From positions 2,542,001 through 2,606,000 of the forward strand of contig NZ_CP109427.1 in NCBI RefSeq assembly GCF_036250695.1: DNA of 64,000 bases, read 5' to 3'. The position numbers and the translations under genes were made by a program. The stretch comes from Streptomyces sp. NBC_01497 (lineage in GTDB: Bacteria; Actinomycetota; Actinomycetes; Streptomycetales; Streptomycetaceae). The notes below the pieces were generated by a model that did no database searches, was not told the origin of the DNA, and was given only the letters and a program-made list of their open reading frames with translations. This document shows, piece by piece, positions 43,701-51,743 of this stretch; the first letter of the stretch is position 1, and the number at the start of each line of letters is the position of its first letter.

Positions 43701-44667
43701 CCGCCGCGGCACGTTCGGCCAGCGCCACGCGGTCCTCGTCGACCAGCAGTCCGGCGAGGAGTACACGCCGCTGCAGTACCTGACGGAGGAGCAGGCCCGC
43801 TACAACGTCTACGACTCCCTGCTCAGCGAGTACGCGGCGATGGGCTTCGAGTACGGCTACTCGCTGGCCCGCCCGGACGCGCTGGTCATGTGGGAGGCGC
43901 AGTTCGGTGACTTCGCCAACGGCGCGCAGTCCATCGTGGACGAGTACATCTCGGCCGCCGAGCAGAAGTGGGGCCAGACGTCCGGCGTCACCCTGCTGCT
44001 GCCGCACGGCTACGAGGGCCAGGGCCCGGACCACTCGTCGGCCCGCATCGAGCGGTTCATGGCGCTCTGCGCGCAGGGCAACATGACCGTTGCCGTGCCG
44101 ACGCTGCCGTCGAACTACTTCCACCTGCTGCGCTGGCAGGTGCACAACCCGCACCACAAGCCGCTGATCGTCTTCACCCCGAAGTCGATGCTCCGGCTCA
44201 AGGCGGCGCAGTCGAAGGCCGAGGAGTTCACCACCGGCGGCTTCCGCCCGGTGATCGGCGACGACAGCGTCGATCCCGCACAGGTCCGCAAGGTCGTCTT
44301 CACGGCCGGCAAGGTCTACTACGACCTCGACGCCGGGCGGAAGAAGCGCGGCGTGACGGACACCGCGATCATCCGCCTGGAGCGGCTGTACCCGCTGCCG
44401 GGTGCGGAGCTGCAGGCCGAGATCGCGAAGTTCCCGAACGCGGAGAAGTACCTGTGGGCGCAGGAGGAGCCGGCGAACCAGGGTGCCTGGCCGTTCGTCG
44501 CGCTCAACCTGATCGACCACCTGGACCTGGCCGTCGGCGCGGACGTCCCGCACGACGAGCGCCTGCGCCGCATCTCGCGCCCGCACTCGTCGTCCCCGGC
44601 GGTGGGTTCGAAGAAGCGTCACGAGCAGGAGCAGGAACAGCTGGTCAGCGAGGTCTTCGACGCCTGA
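40789..44667 (+). CDS. kgd: Multifunctional 2-oxoglutarate decarboxylase / dehydrogenase E1-E2
   Basis: 1292 residues. An N-terminal helix block ([14 protein letters not shown], about 22-50, lipoyl-less E1 N region), a long Pro/Ala linker (60-165), an E2-type succinyltransferase domain with [10 protein letters not shown] near 385, then the thiamine-diphosphate E1: [28 protein letters not shown] and N-N-Q-V-G-F-T. This fused layout is the actinobacterial Kgd/OdhA, working with DlaT and Lpd and inhibited by a FHA protein (OdhI/GarA) in relatives. GTG 40789 gives the start V-S-S-Q-S; another in-frame GTG lies at 40762. Confidence 0.95.
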   Translation: MSSQSTSNASISTDGQDGQGQNPAAAFGPNEWLVDEIYQQYLQDPNSVDRAWWDFFADYKPGGTGSADKTTQTAAADTAAPAQPAPAPAQPSAPAPAAPAAAQAPSPAPSAPAQAAPAQAPAAPAAPQAQTPPPAPSAPVQAPAAPAQPASAAKPAAKAAPKAAPADEAETGPEYVTLRGPSAAVAKNMAASLELPTATSVRAVPVKLLFDNRIVINNHLKRARGGKISFTHLIGYAMVQAIKAMPSMNHSFVQKDGKPTLVKPAHVNLGLAIDLVKPNGDRQLVVAGIKKAETLGFFEFWQAYEDIVRRARNGKLTMDDFTGVTVSLTNPGGIGTVHSVPRLMPGQSVILGVGAMEYPAEFQGTSQDTLNQLGISKVMTLTSTYDHRVIQGAASGEFLRIVNQLLLGENGFYDEIFESLRIPYEPVRWMKDIDASHDDDVTKAARVFELIHSYRVRGHVMADTDPLEYRQRKHPDLDVTEHGLTLWDLERDFAVGGFAGKSTMTLRDILGVLRDSYCRTIGIEYMHIQDPKQRKWLQDRVERPHSNPEREEQLRILRRLNAAEAFETFLQTKYVGQKRFSLEGGESVIPLLDAVLDAAAESRLDEVVVGMSHRGRLNVLANIVGKSYAQIFREFEGNLDPKSMHGSGDVKYHLGAEGTFTGLDGEQIKVSLAANPSHLETVDPVIEGIARAKQDIINKAGTDFTVLPVALHGDAAFAGQGVVAETLNMSQLRGYRTGGTVHIVINNQVGFTAAPEASRSSMYATDVARMIEAPIIHVNGDDPEAVVRVARLAFEFRQAFNKDIVIDMICYRRRGHNEGDNPQFTNPQMYNLIDNKRSVRKLYTESLIGRGDITLEEAEQALQDFQGQLEKVFAEVREATSQPSEAVVPGAQAEFPVSVTTGVSQEVVKRIAESQVNIPDGIHVHPRLMPQLQRRAASVDDGTIDWGTGETLAIGSLLMEGTPVRLAGQDTRRGTFGQRHAVLVDQQSGEEYTPLQYLTEEQARYNVYDSLLSEYAAMGFEYGYSLARPDALVMWEAQFGDFANGAQSIVDEYISAAEQKWGQTSGVTLLLPHGYEGQGPDHSSARIERFMALCAQGNMTVAVPTLPSNYFHLLRWQVHNPHHKPLIVFTPKSMLRLKAAQSKAEEFTTGGFRPVIGDDSVDPAQVRKVVFTAGKVYYDLDAGRKKRGVTDTAIIRLERLYPLPGAELQAEIAKFPNAEKYLWAQEEPANQGAWPFVALNLIDHLDLAVGADVPHDERLRRISRPHSSSPAVGSKKRHEQEQEQLVSEVFDA

Positions 44668-44693
44668 CGGCGAAGACCCGTCCGCTCGGTGAA

Positions 44694-44740
44694 GGAAGGG
44701 CCCCGGTTCCGCGACACTCTCGCGGAACCGGGGCCCTTCC
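44694..44740. terminator. Strong terminator after kgd
   Basis: A perfect 20-bp inverted repeat (44694-44713 and 44721-44740) with a 7-nt loop lies 26 bp beyond the kgd stop and 52 bp from the end of the convergent FxsT gene. Longest perfect hairpin in the window. Confidence 0.95.
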
Positions 44741-44792
44741 CGTACGGCGGCGCGCTCGCCGGACGCCGCGGACGGGCCGGGCACTCCGGCCG

Positions 44793-47700
44793 TCAGATGA
44801 TCTGCGGCTCGAAGTCCCAGTACGGCCTCGTCCGCGCCCGCGCCGACATCGTGTGCGGGTGCTGCGGCCCCAGCGTCGAGGTCAGGTCCTCCAGCGCCTC
44901 CGTCTCGGCCTTGTCGGCCGCCTGCCGGTCGCCGAGCGTCCGCAGGTCCGCCGCCATGGCGATGCGGGCGGAGAGAGTCATCGGGTGCGTACGGCCCAGC
45001 ACCTCGGCCGCCCGCGCGGCGGTGTCCGCGTTCAGCGCGGCCGCCGACTCCACATCGCCGCGCAGGGTGCGCATCTCGGAGGCGTTGATGGCGCAGCCCA
45101 GCGTCCACGGGTGGTCGGGGCCCACCGCGGCCCGCATCCCGGCGAGTGCCTGCTCGGCCAGTTCGTACGCCTGCTCGCGCTCGCCGACCGCCCGCATGAT
45201 GAGCGCCTGGTTGGACCTGGCGCCCATCGGGAACGGGTGCGCCGGTCCGAGCAGCAGGGTGTAGCCCTCGACGACGCGTTCGCTTATTTCCCTGGCCTGG
45301 TCGATGTCCCCGTGTTCGCGGGCGAAGCAGCTCTGTCCTGCCGCGAAGCGCAGGGTGTCGGGGTCGCCCTCGCCGAGGACGCGCTCGCTGCGTTCGAGGA
45401 CGCCGGTGAACAGTTCGGCGGCCTCACGGCGCCGCCCGATGCGGTAGAGCGCGAGTGCCAGGCTGTGCTCCGCGTTCAGCGTCTGCGGGTTGTCGGGCCC
45501 GAGGATGCTGCGGTGCACCCGCACGCTCTGCGTCTGGAGCGACTCGGCCTCGTTGTAGCGGCCCAGCAGGCGCTGGTCGGTCGAGACGTGCACTTCGGAG
45601 AAGAGCGACCAGCGGTGGCGGGGCCGCAGCAGGCGCCGCCGCTCGATCAGGGTTTTCATGTCCAGCTCAAGGGCTTCCTCGTACCGGCCCAGCAGCCGCA
45701 GCGAGACGGCCACGTTGTTCTGCGCGTTCAGGGTGCGCGCGTCCTGCTCGCCCAGCAGTTCCCGGTAGGCGTCGAGGACCCACCCCGAGATGGTGCGCGC
45801 CTCGTCGTAGCGGCCGAGGCCGCGCAGGTCGGCGGCGAGTCCGCTGGCGGCCCGCAGATGGGTGAGGTCCCTGGCGCCGTGGGCCTCCCTGAGGTGGTTG
45901 ACCGCGGTGCGCTCGATGGCCTCCGTGTGCGCGTAGTCGCCCACGGCGCGCAGCAGGTTGGCGTAGTGGTGGGTGAGGTCCCAGATGCGCGGGTGGGTCT
46001 CCCCCAGCTGCTCCTTCCACGCCTTCATGGCGCGGGTACCGAGCGTCAGACCTGCCTGGTACTCACCCGAGTTCAGCATGTACTGCAGGCAGTTGAGCAC
46101 CAGGGTGTGCATGGCCGGGCTGGTGCTCTGCAGGACGTCCGCCCACTTGAGGTGGGGCGTGATCTCCGCGTACTCCGGCCACATCCGGGAGTCCGTCGGC
46201 TGGCCGGGGTCGGCGGCGGCGAGGGCGCGGCGCACGACCTCGATGAGCTCCTCGTACTCCTCCTCGGGCATGTCCTGGCGGATGATCTGGTGCACCAGCC
46301 GGTGCATGTAGAGGGTGTCGCCCGGCACCGTGCCGACAGCCTCCGGCATGGTCTCGTGGATCTCCCGGTCACCGACGCCGACCGCTCGTACGACCGCGTA
46401 CTGGCGGAGCTTGTTGATGGCGGTGGCCCAGCTGACGGAGTTGCTCACCAGTCCCCGCAGGCTTTCCGGCAGCTCGGCGGCCGGCAGGTCGCGCACCAGG
46501 CGCACGGGGATGGAGCCGGGCGCGAAGAACGCGCACAGCCGCAGCAGCGAGACGGCCTCTGGAACGGTCTCCCTGAGCCTGTTGAGCAGTATCGACCAAC
46601 TGGTCCTGAAGGGCGTCGGGAAGTCGCGCGAGACCCGGACGACGTCCTCGTCGATGCCCTCCTGCTCCAGCAGCGCGATGTACTCGTCCACCGACATGTC
46701 GGAGTCGTTGAGCCAGCCCGCTGTCTGGTCGAGCAGCAGCGGCAGGTCCTCCAGTGCCTCGGCGAGCCGGTCGGCCTCGCGCGCGCTCAGGCGCGGGGCG
46801 CGGCGCAGGACGAACGCCACCGACTCGTCGCGGTTGTACTCGGGCACCTCGATCAGGAGGCTGTTGTGCTGCGCCCAGTCAGGGTTGCGAGCCGTGATGA
46901 GCACATCGCCCGGGCCGTCGGGCACCAGGTCCCAGACCGCGTCGGGGTCGTCCGCGCCGTCGAACACGATCAGCCACCGGCCGTACGGGTCGCCCCTGCG
47001 CAGCGCGATGTGGGTCGCGCGGAGCCGCTCGCCGTAGTCGACACCCGTCGACAGGCCGAGTTCCGGGGCGAGTTGGGCGAGCCGCTGGCGGCACACCGCC
47101 CGCTTGTCGGCGGCGGCCCACCACACCACGTCGTACTCGCCGCCGAAGCGGTACACGTACTCGGCGGCGAGCTGTGTCTTTCCCACGCCCGACATGCCGT
47201 GCAGCGTCACGACGCGGGCGCCTTCCTCGGCGTCGCGAAGGGCGTGGTAGGTGTCGTTGAGCAGCCGCTCCCGTCCGGTGAAGCGAGTGTTCCGGCGGGG
47301 CACACCGCCCCACACGTCGGACGGGTCGTTGGGGAAGCGGGGCCCCTTGCGGGTGCCGGCGGGGAGCGGGTCGGCGGGCAGGCCGAGCCTCGTCAGGACA
47401 CGCCGCTCGGCCTCCTGCTCACCGACCGCGGTGAGGTCCGCGGCGGCGAACACCGACGTGGCGGGCGGCAGCGCGTCGGTGGTGACGGAGACCCCGGCGA
47501 ACCGGCCGGGGTCGGCACCGACCACCTCGGTCAGGGCGCTGTTCCACTCGGCGTGCGTACGCGGCCCCATCTGGAAGTACCAGGTGCTGAGGATGACGAG
47601 GACGGGTCCCGGCGCGAGGGTCAGGGCGCGCAGCGAGTCGACGAGCGGAGTACCCCCCTGGGGGTCCCACCGCTGGTACGAGACCGTGTGTCCGCGGCGC

Positions 47701-47807
47701 TCCAGCCGGTCTCCTATCCAGGCCGCCCACACACGGTTGTATCCGGCGAAGCTGATCGTCACGGTCAGCGGCCCGGACGCGGCAACCCTCTTACGTGTTC
47801 CGGGCAT
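44793..47807 (-). CDS. fxsT: FxsT, FxSxx-COOH system TIR-like/NTPase/TPR protein
   Basis: 1004 residues. Residues 12-130 form a TIR-like domain (T-I-S-F-A-G-Y-N-R-V-W-A-A-W, then V-L-V-I-L-S-T-W-Y, H-A-E-W-N-S-A-L). An NB-ARC-like STAND NTPase follows with P-loop G-M-S-G-V-G-K-T (204-211) and W-L-I-V-F-D-G-A-D-D as Walker B. The last 450 residues are tetratricopeptide repeats of kinesin-light-chain type (A-L-E-D-L-T, L-G-P-x-H-P units). The combination is that of proteins in FxSxx-COOH RiPP loci. By analogy with STAND immune receptors it may sense a signal and trigger an output; whether the TIR-like part has NADase activity is not visible. Last gene of the fxs operon. Confidence 0.9.
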   Translation of the reverse strand: MPGTRKRVAASGPLTVTISFAGYNRVWAAWIGDRLERRGHTVSYQRWDPQGGTPLVDSLRALTLAPGPVLVILSTWYFQMGPRTHAEWNSALTEVVGADPGRFAGVSVTTDALPPATSVFAAADLTAVGEQEAERRVLTRLGLPADPLPAGTRKGPRFPNDPSDVWGGVPRRNTRFTGRERLLNDTYHALRDAEEGARVVTLHGMSGVGKTQLAAEYVYRFGGEYDVVWWAAADKRAVCRQRLAQLAPELGLSTGVDYGERLRATHIALRRGDPYGRWLIVFDGADDPDAVWDLVPDGPGDVLITARNPDWAQHNSLLIEVPEYNRDESVAFVLRRAPRLSAREADRLAEALEDLPLLLDQTAGWLNDSDMSVDEYIALLEQEGIDEDVVRVSRDFPTPFRTSWSILLNRLRETVPEAVSLLRLCAFFAPGSIPVRLVRDLPAAELPESLRGLVSNSVSWATAINKLRQYAVVRAVGVGDREIHETMPEAVGTVPGDTLYMHRLVHQIIRQDMPEEEYEELIEVVRRALAAADPGQPTDSRMWPEYAEITPHLKWADVLQSTSPAMHTLVLNCLQYMLNSGEYQAGLTLGTRAMKAWKEQLGETHPRIWDLTHHYANLLRAVGDYAHTEAIERTAVNHLREAHGARDLTHLRAASGLAADLRGLGRYDEARTISGWVLDAYRELLGEQDARTLNAQNNVAVSLRLLGRYEEALELDMKTLIERRRLLRPRHRWSLFSEVHVSTDQRLLGRYNEAESLQTQSVRVHRSILGPDNPQTLNAEHSLALALYRIGRRREAAELFTGVLERSERVLGEGDPDTLRFAAGQSCFAREHGDIDQAREISERVVEGYTLLLGPAHPFPMGARSNQALIMRAVGEREQAYELAEQALAGMRAAVGPDHPWTLGCAINASEMRTLRGDVESAAALNADTAARAAEVLGRTHPMTLSARIAMAADLRTLGDRQAADKAETEALEDLTSTLGPQHPHTMSARARTRPYWDFEPQII

Positions 47808-47941
47808 TCAACCGTCTCCCCTGCGTCGTGATGGGCGCGCCTGACATGCCGTCGAGCTTAGGCCCTGCCGGGACCCCGCGATTCGATCCTGACGGTGTGG
47901 AATCGGACCGGGAAGCGAACCACGTGGATGGGCGGCAAGAT

Positions 47942-49579
47942 TCATGCGTCCGGTCGCTTCTCCGCCTCCCCGCGCACCTCTGCGGGCGTGTCCGCGACGC
48001 TCTCGCGTGCGGTCCGGGGCCGCACGGCGGTGTGCCGTCGCTGGCGCCACAGGGTGTGCGCCGTGCTGACGTAGGCGCGGGCCCGTGCCGCGTGCCCGGG
48101 AGGCGGCGGCTCCTTCGCGAGCCGGTCGTACGTGGCCGTCATCTCGCCCACCAGGACCCGGCCTTGCGTGGTCAGGGTGTCCGCGGTCGTGAGGACCGGC
48201 AGGACCGCCCCCACCTGTTCGGCGCAGCGCGCGTGCTCCGCCCACGCCAGGTCGCGCTCCGCCGTGCTGTGCGCGGTCAGAGCGTAGCGATGCCAGTAGT
48301 CCGCGAGCGCGAGGTGCGAGTAGGCACCCTGGAGGAGCCCGTCGAAGGGGCGCGGATCAGTGCGCCAGGGCGCGAAGTACGCTTCGGCCGGACCCGCCTC
48401 GTGCAACCGGACGAGGGTGCTCAACGCGGACAGTTTGGTGTGCTGCAGTTCGTGGACGAGCGTGGCCGCGAAGTAGGCGGGCGTGGCGGGGCGGCTGCTG
48501 AGGACGGCGCCGAACGCCTCGCGCCGGGTGCCGCTGCAGTGGGACGCGCTCTCCCCCGCCGGGCCCTGCCCCGGCGGCGGCGCCAGCGGCACGAGGCAGC
48601 GCAGCAGCAGGGCCGCCTCGGCCGTGCGGTGCGCGCCGCCGACCCGCAGGACGGGCTCCGTGCCCGCCCATGACGCCGCCCAGGCGGCCCGGCTGGCTGG
48701 GTCGAGCCGCGTGACGGCGCCGAGGCCGTGCCGTTCGAGGCCGCTTCCCGCGGTGCGGTACGGGTCGAGGTCGTCCAGGAGCACGGGGGCGGCACCGGGC
48801 ACCAGGGCGGGCAGGGTGCCCAGCGGCAGCCAGCGCGGGTCGTCGGAGCGGGTGGACGCGGCACTGGCGCCGGCCCGGCGTGCCGCGTTCGTGTCCCTTC
48901 GGTGCTGCCGGTCCGGCGGCGCGGGGACCGGGTGGACCACGACGGGCGGTGCCGCCGCTCCCTGGCTCAGGGTCAGGACACCGTCGGCCAGGCGGAGGTC
49001 CACCCGGGCGCCCGGGTGGGTGCGCAGTGCGCCGATAGTGGGCAGGGCGAGCAGGTCGCCGTACGCGGTGAGCCGGGCGGTGAAGGCGAGTCCGGCGTGG
49101 ACGGCCGCCGCGGCGGCGATCGCGCCGAAGTGGCCGAGGTCGGCGGCGAGCTCCCCGGCCGCGCCGGCCCCGCGCTCCCCGTCGCCGGCATGCTCACGGC
49201 CGGTGCCGGTGCCGGTGCGGTCGCCCGCGCCGCCGCCGGCCGCGGCGAGCCCGTACAGGCAGCGCTGCGACCAGGGGCCGATCAGCGGATGCAGCAGGAC
49301 GGTCCGTACGGCATCCCGGTCGGCGCGCTCGGCCGCCTCCAGCAGCGACCAGTCGGCACGCAGCCGGTCGAGCGCGCCGGGCGGGCCGAGGGCCGCGGGC
49401 AGCGCCGCCGCGGCGTCGAGCACCGCCCGCAGGCGCACGAGTCGGCGCGCGTGCTGGTCGCGGACCAGCAGCCCGATGGCGTCGCCACCCTCGGTACGGC
49501 CGAGTTCGCGCAACAGCGTCTCGGACACGGCGGGGGCCGGGGCGGCGGCTGTGGAGGTGGCGTTCACGGGGGACCTCAC
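47942..49579 (-). CDS. HExxH-motif protein of the FxSxx system (candidate aKG-HExxH-type peptide beta-hydroxylase)
   Basis: 545 residues. Zinc-protease-like motif H376-E-L-Q-H380, preceded by long Ala-rich helices. In other actinobacterial loci this domain is fused to, or beside, an FxsB radical SAM enzyme; some relatives are described as alpha-ketoglutarate-dependent peptide beta-hydroxylases rather than proteases. Here it is separate, with GTG start overlapping the fxsB stop by 4 nt (49576-49579), so it is translationally coupled. Likely second modification step on the FxsA peptide (inference). A second GTG start at 49567 is possible. Confidence 0.82.
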   Translation of the reverse strand: MRSPVNATSTAAAPAPAVSETLLRELGRTEGGDAIGLLVRDQHARRLVRLRAVLDAAAALPAALGPPGALDRLRADWSLLEAAERADRDAVRTVLLHPLIGPWSQRCLYGLAAAGGGAGDRTGTGTGREHAGDGERGAGAAGELAADLGHFGAIAAAAAVHAGLAFTARLTAYGDLLALPTIGALRTHPGARVDLRLADGVLTLSQGAAAPPVVVHPVPAPPDRQHRRDTNAARRAGASAASTRSDDPRWLPLGTLPALVPGAAPVLLDDLDPYRTAGSGLERHGLGAVTRLDPASRAAWAASWAGTEPVLRVGGAHRTAEAALLLRCLVPLAPPPGQGPAGESASHCSGTRREAFGAVLSSRPATPAYFAATLVHELQHTKLSALSTLVRLHEAGPAEAYFAPWRTDPRPFDGLLQGAYSHLALADYWHRYALTAHSTAERDLAWAEHARCAEQVGAVLPVLTTADTLTTQGRVLVGEMTATYDRLAKEPPPPGHAARARAYVSTAHTLWRQRRHTAVRPRTARESVADTPAEVRGEAEKRPDA

Positions 49580-50769
49580 GTGCCGCTCCCGACGGTGACG
49601 GCCGCGAGCCGCGCCGCGATGTGCCGGATCAGCCGGTCGAGGTCGGCGCAGTAGACGGATGGATGCCCGAAGCCGCCGCCCGCACGGTAGCGGTGGGCGT
49701 AGTGGCCACCCCCGCAGACGGCGAGCAGCGGACAGGCACGGCAGGCGGGCGCGAGCGCGGCGGCGCCGGCCTGCCGCGCGAGAACGGCCGGGTGGCCCAG
49801 GGCGTCGTCGAAGGTGTGCCGGAAGACGTCGAGGCCCGTCCCCGCGGCGCCGTCGTAGGCGGACTTGAGCGAGTCGACCTGCTCGATGGCGCCGTCCGTC
49901 TCCACGACGATCGCGCCCAGCGGGTCGAGTCCCAGGGACTCGGTGGCGCCGGGCAGGCCGAACAGCAGGCCGATGCACTCCTGGAACAACCGGACGCGCA
50001 CCTCGCGCCGTCCCGCGTCCCACCACCGGTCGAAGACGGCGCAGAGCCAGTCGCCGTACGGGGTGCGGCGCGGGGTGCCGGGCGCTCCCGCCGGGTCGCC
50101 TCCCGGGATGCCGGGCGGCGGGACACTCCAGTTGCCGTGCGGCAGCAGCAGGTCGAGCGCGGGCGGGTCGAGAGCGAGCAGCGACTCGTACACCGCGACC
50201 GGGTCCGTGCTCGGGTCCACGACCGTCAGGACACCCGCGTACGCCTGGGGCGCCCGTTCGGCGAGCAGCCGGGCGCCGCGGGTCGCGGCGGCCCAGGAGG
50301 GCCTTCCCGCGTGGTCCACGCGGGCCGCGTTGTGCTCGGGCAGGCCGCCGTCGAGGCTGATGCCGACCCTGATGCCGTGGCGCGCGAGGGTGTCGGTCCC
50401 GGCGGCGTCCAGCAGGGTGGCGTTGGTCTGCACGGCCGCGTCCACCCAGCAGCCGTCCGGCACCCGTTCCCGTACGAGGTCGGCGAAGGCCCCGAGCCGG
50501 TCCGCCCCGGCGAGCAGCGGCTCCCCGCCGTGCAGGACGAGCGAGAGGGCCGGCAGGGCGTGGGTGCGCGCGTGCTCCGCGATGCGGGCGGCCGTGCGGT
50601 CCAGGACGTCGTCGCCCGCGCGGGCGGGACGGGCGCGCCAGGAGTGGTCGGGGCCCGCGTACAGGTAGCAGTAGCGGCACGCGAGGTTGCACCGCCCGTG
50701 CACCTTGACGATGAACTGCGCGAAGGGGACGCGCACGCCGGCGCCCAACGGCGTCCCTCTGCGAGGCAC
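49576..50769 (-). CDS. fxsB: FxsB, radical SAM/SPASM peptide cyclase
   Basis: 397 residues. Radical SAM cluster C27-x3-C31-x2-C34 (C-N-L-A-C-R-Y-C) right at the N terminus, then S-L-V-L-H-G-G-E-P-L, a Rossmann half-barrel, and a SPASM-type C-terminal region with C-R-A-C-P-L-L-A-V-C-G-G-G-H-Y and Y-C-A-D. FxsB enzymes join an aromatic residue to a nearby side chain in the FxsA C terminus, making a three-residue cyclophane. GTG 50769 has GGGGG seven bases upstream; the frame remains open to 51198, but that part overlaps fxsA in another frame and is not coding. Located 271 bp after fxsA. Confidence 0.93.
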   Translation of the reverse strand: MPRRGTPLGAGVRVPFAQFIVKVHGRCNLACRYCYLYAGPDHSWRARPARAGDDVLDRTAARIAEHARTHALPALSLVLHGGEPLLAGADRLGAFADLVRERVPDGCWVDAAVQTNATLLDAAGTDTLARHGIRVGISLDGGLPEHNAARVDHAGRPSWAAATRGARLLAERAPQAYAGVLTVVDPSTDPVAVYESLLALDPPALDLLLPHGNWSVPPPGIPGGDPAGAPGTPRRTPYGDWLCAVFDRWWDAGRREVRVRLFQECIGLLFGLPGATESLGLDPLGAIVVETDGAIEQVDSLKSAYDGAAGTGLDVFRHTFDDALGHPAVLARQAGAAALAPACRACPLLAVCGGGHYAHRYRAGGGFGHPSVYCADLDRLIRHIAARLAAVTVGSGT

Positions 50770-51040
50770 GGACGAACCCCCGATGCTCTGCGTCTCACGG
50801 ACCTGTGGGTCCCGTCGCTGCGGTGCGGGCCGGCCCGGGAACGGAACGGGGACCCCGAGACGGGATATGTCTGCGACGGGCGGGCTCGAACCGTGTCCGG
50901 ACGATGTTGTCCGGTTCCCGAGCAGCGCGGTCCGGATTCGTGCGGGTGCCCGGGGCAGGCATGGGCACGAGGCACATGCCCGCGGTGGCCACCCGTCCGT
51001 TCCGCACCGCGCCGCCGCGGAGCCCGCGCCCCCGGAGCCG

Positions 51041-51310
51041 TCAGAACGGCGAGTTGCTGAAGCCCCAGAGCATCTCCCGCGGGCGCTCGGCTCGCTCGCG
51101 CAGTTCGGTGACCATCTCCGCGAGGACGGGGTGGTCGAGCGTGCGCAGGGTCTCCAGGTCGACCTCGCAGAGGTCGGGCAGCGGCGGCAGTGGGACACCC
51201 GGCGCCTCGCCGTCCCCTCGTGCTCCGTCCGTGTCCGTGGGGGCGTGCGGGTCCGTGGGGTGGCCGGCGTCGGTGCGGCCGCCGGTGTCAGGGCTCAGCG
51301 GATCGGTCAT
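51041..51310 (-). CDS. fxsA: FxsA-like precursor peptide
   Basis: 89 residues. A 40-residue acidic/Pro leader is followed by L-P-D-L-C-E-V-D-L-E-T-L-R, a helical H-P-V-L-A-E-M-V-T-E-L-R and the C terminus L-W-G-F-S-N-S-P-F. This is the layout of FxSxx-COOH precursors; the F-S-N tripeptide (84-86) is the likely cyclophane site. The canonical motif would put Ser two residues after Phe; here that position is Asn and the tail is one residue longer. First gene of the fxs operon, 271 bp from fxsB. It starts with ATG 51310; upstream lies the 35-bp repeat. Confidence 0.82.
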   Translation of the reverse strand: MTDPLSPDTGGRTDAGHPTDPHAPTDTDGARGDGEAPGVPLPPLPDLCEVDLETLRTLDHPVLAEMVTELRERAERPREMLWGFSNSPF

Positions 51311-51402
51311 CGTCTCTCCCCGTGGTCGCCGTGCGTGTGTCGCGGTGCGTGCTCCACCTGCCCGTGCGGCACTCGCCTTTGAGCCCGTTCGCGGTCTTCC
51401 GG

Positions 51403-51530
51403 TCGTGCCGTGCTCGTTCGTGCCGTGCCGTGCTGTGCTCGTTCGTCCCGTGCTGTGCCGTGCCGTGCTGTGCTCGTTCGTACCGTGCTGTGCCGTGCCG
51501 TGCTGTTGTGCCGTGCGGTGCCCGTACGGT
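51403..51530. repeat. 35-bp higher-order tandem repeat built from GTGCC/GTGCT pentamers
   Basis: The 433-bp gap between fxsA and the SAV_2336-type gene has no gene. It contains a field of 5-bp units (GTGCC, GTGCT, CGTTC, GTCCC), organised as a seven-pentamer, 35-bp unit repeated about 2.4 times with one-base differences. It lies 93 bp upstream of fxsA, probably between promoter and neighbour, and could vary in copy number. Confidence 0.85.
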
Positions 51531-51743
51531 GCCCCCGCTGCGCCGTGCCCGTTCGCGCGCTACCCGTCCGCGTCGCGATCCGTCGCGGCCCCGCCCGGCC
51601 CGTCGCGGTGCTCGTTCGTGCCGTGCCTTGTGGGTACCCGTACGGACGCCCGGTCAACACACCTGACAATCAGTCGCATTCGATCGGGGCGCGGCCAACT
51701 GCCTTCATTTTCGATCAATTGCGACTGCTTCCCCCGAGGGCGC

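Noticed and set aside
43968..47831. 1287-aa plus-strand frame
   Set aside because: Runs over the end of kgd and antisense to fxsT; no domain.
50770..51198. N-terminal extension of FxsB
   Set aside because: Overlaps fxsA in another frame and has no ribosome site; radical SAM motif placement fits the GTG at 50769.
51403..51530. CRISPR array
   Set aside because: Repeat units are contiguous without unique spacers, and no cas gene is present.
51307..51669. 120-aa minus-strand frame
   Set aside because: Encoded by the tandem repeat itself (T-A-R-H-G-T-A-R pattern); not a credible protein.
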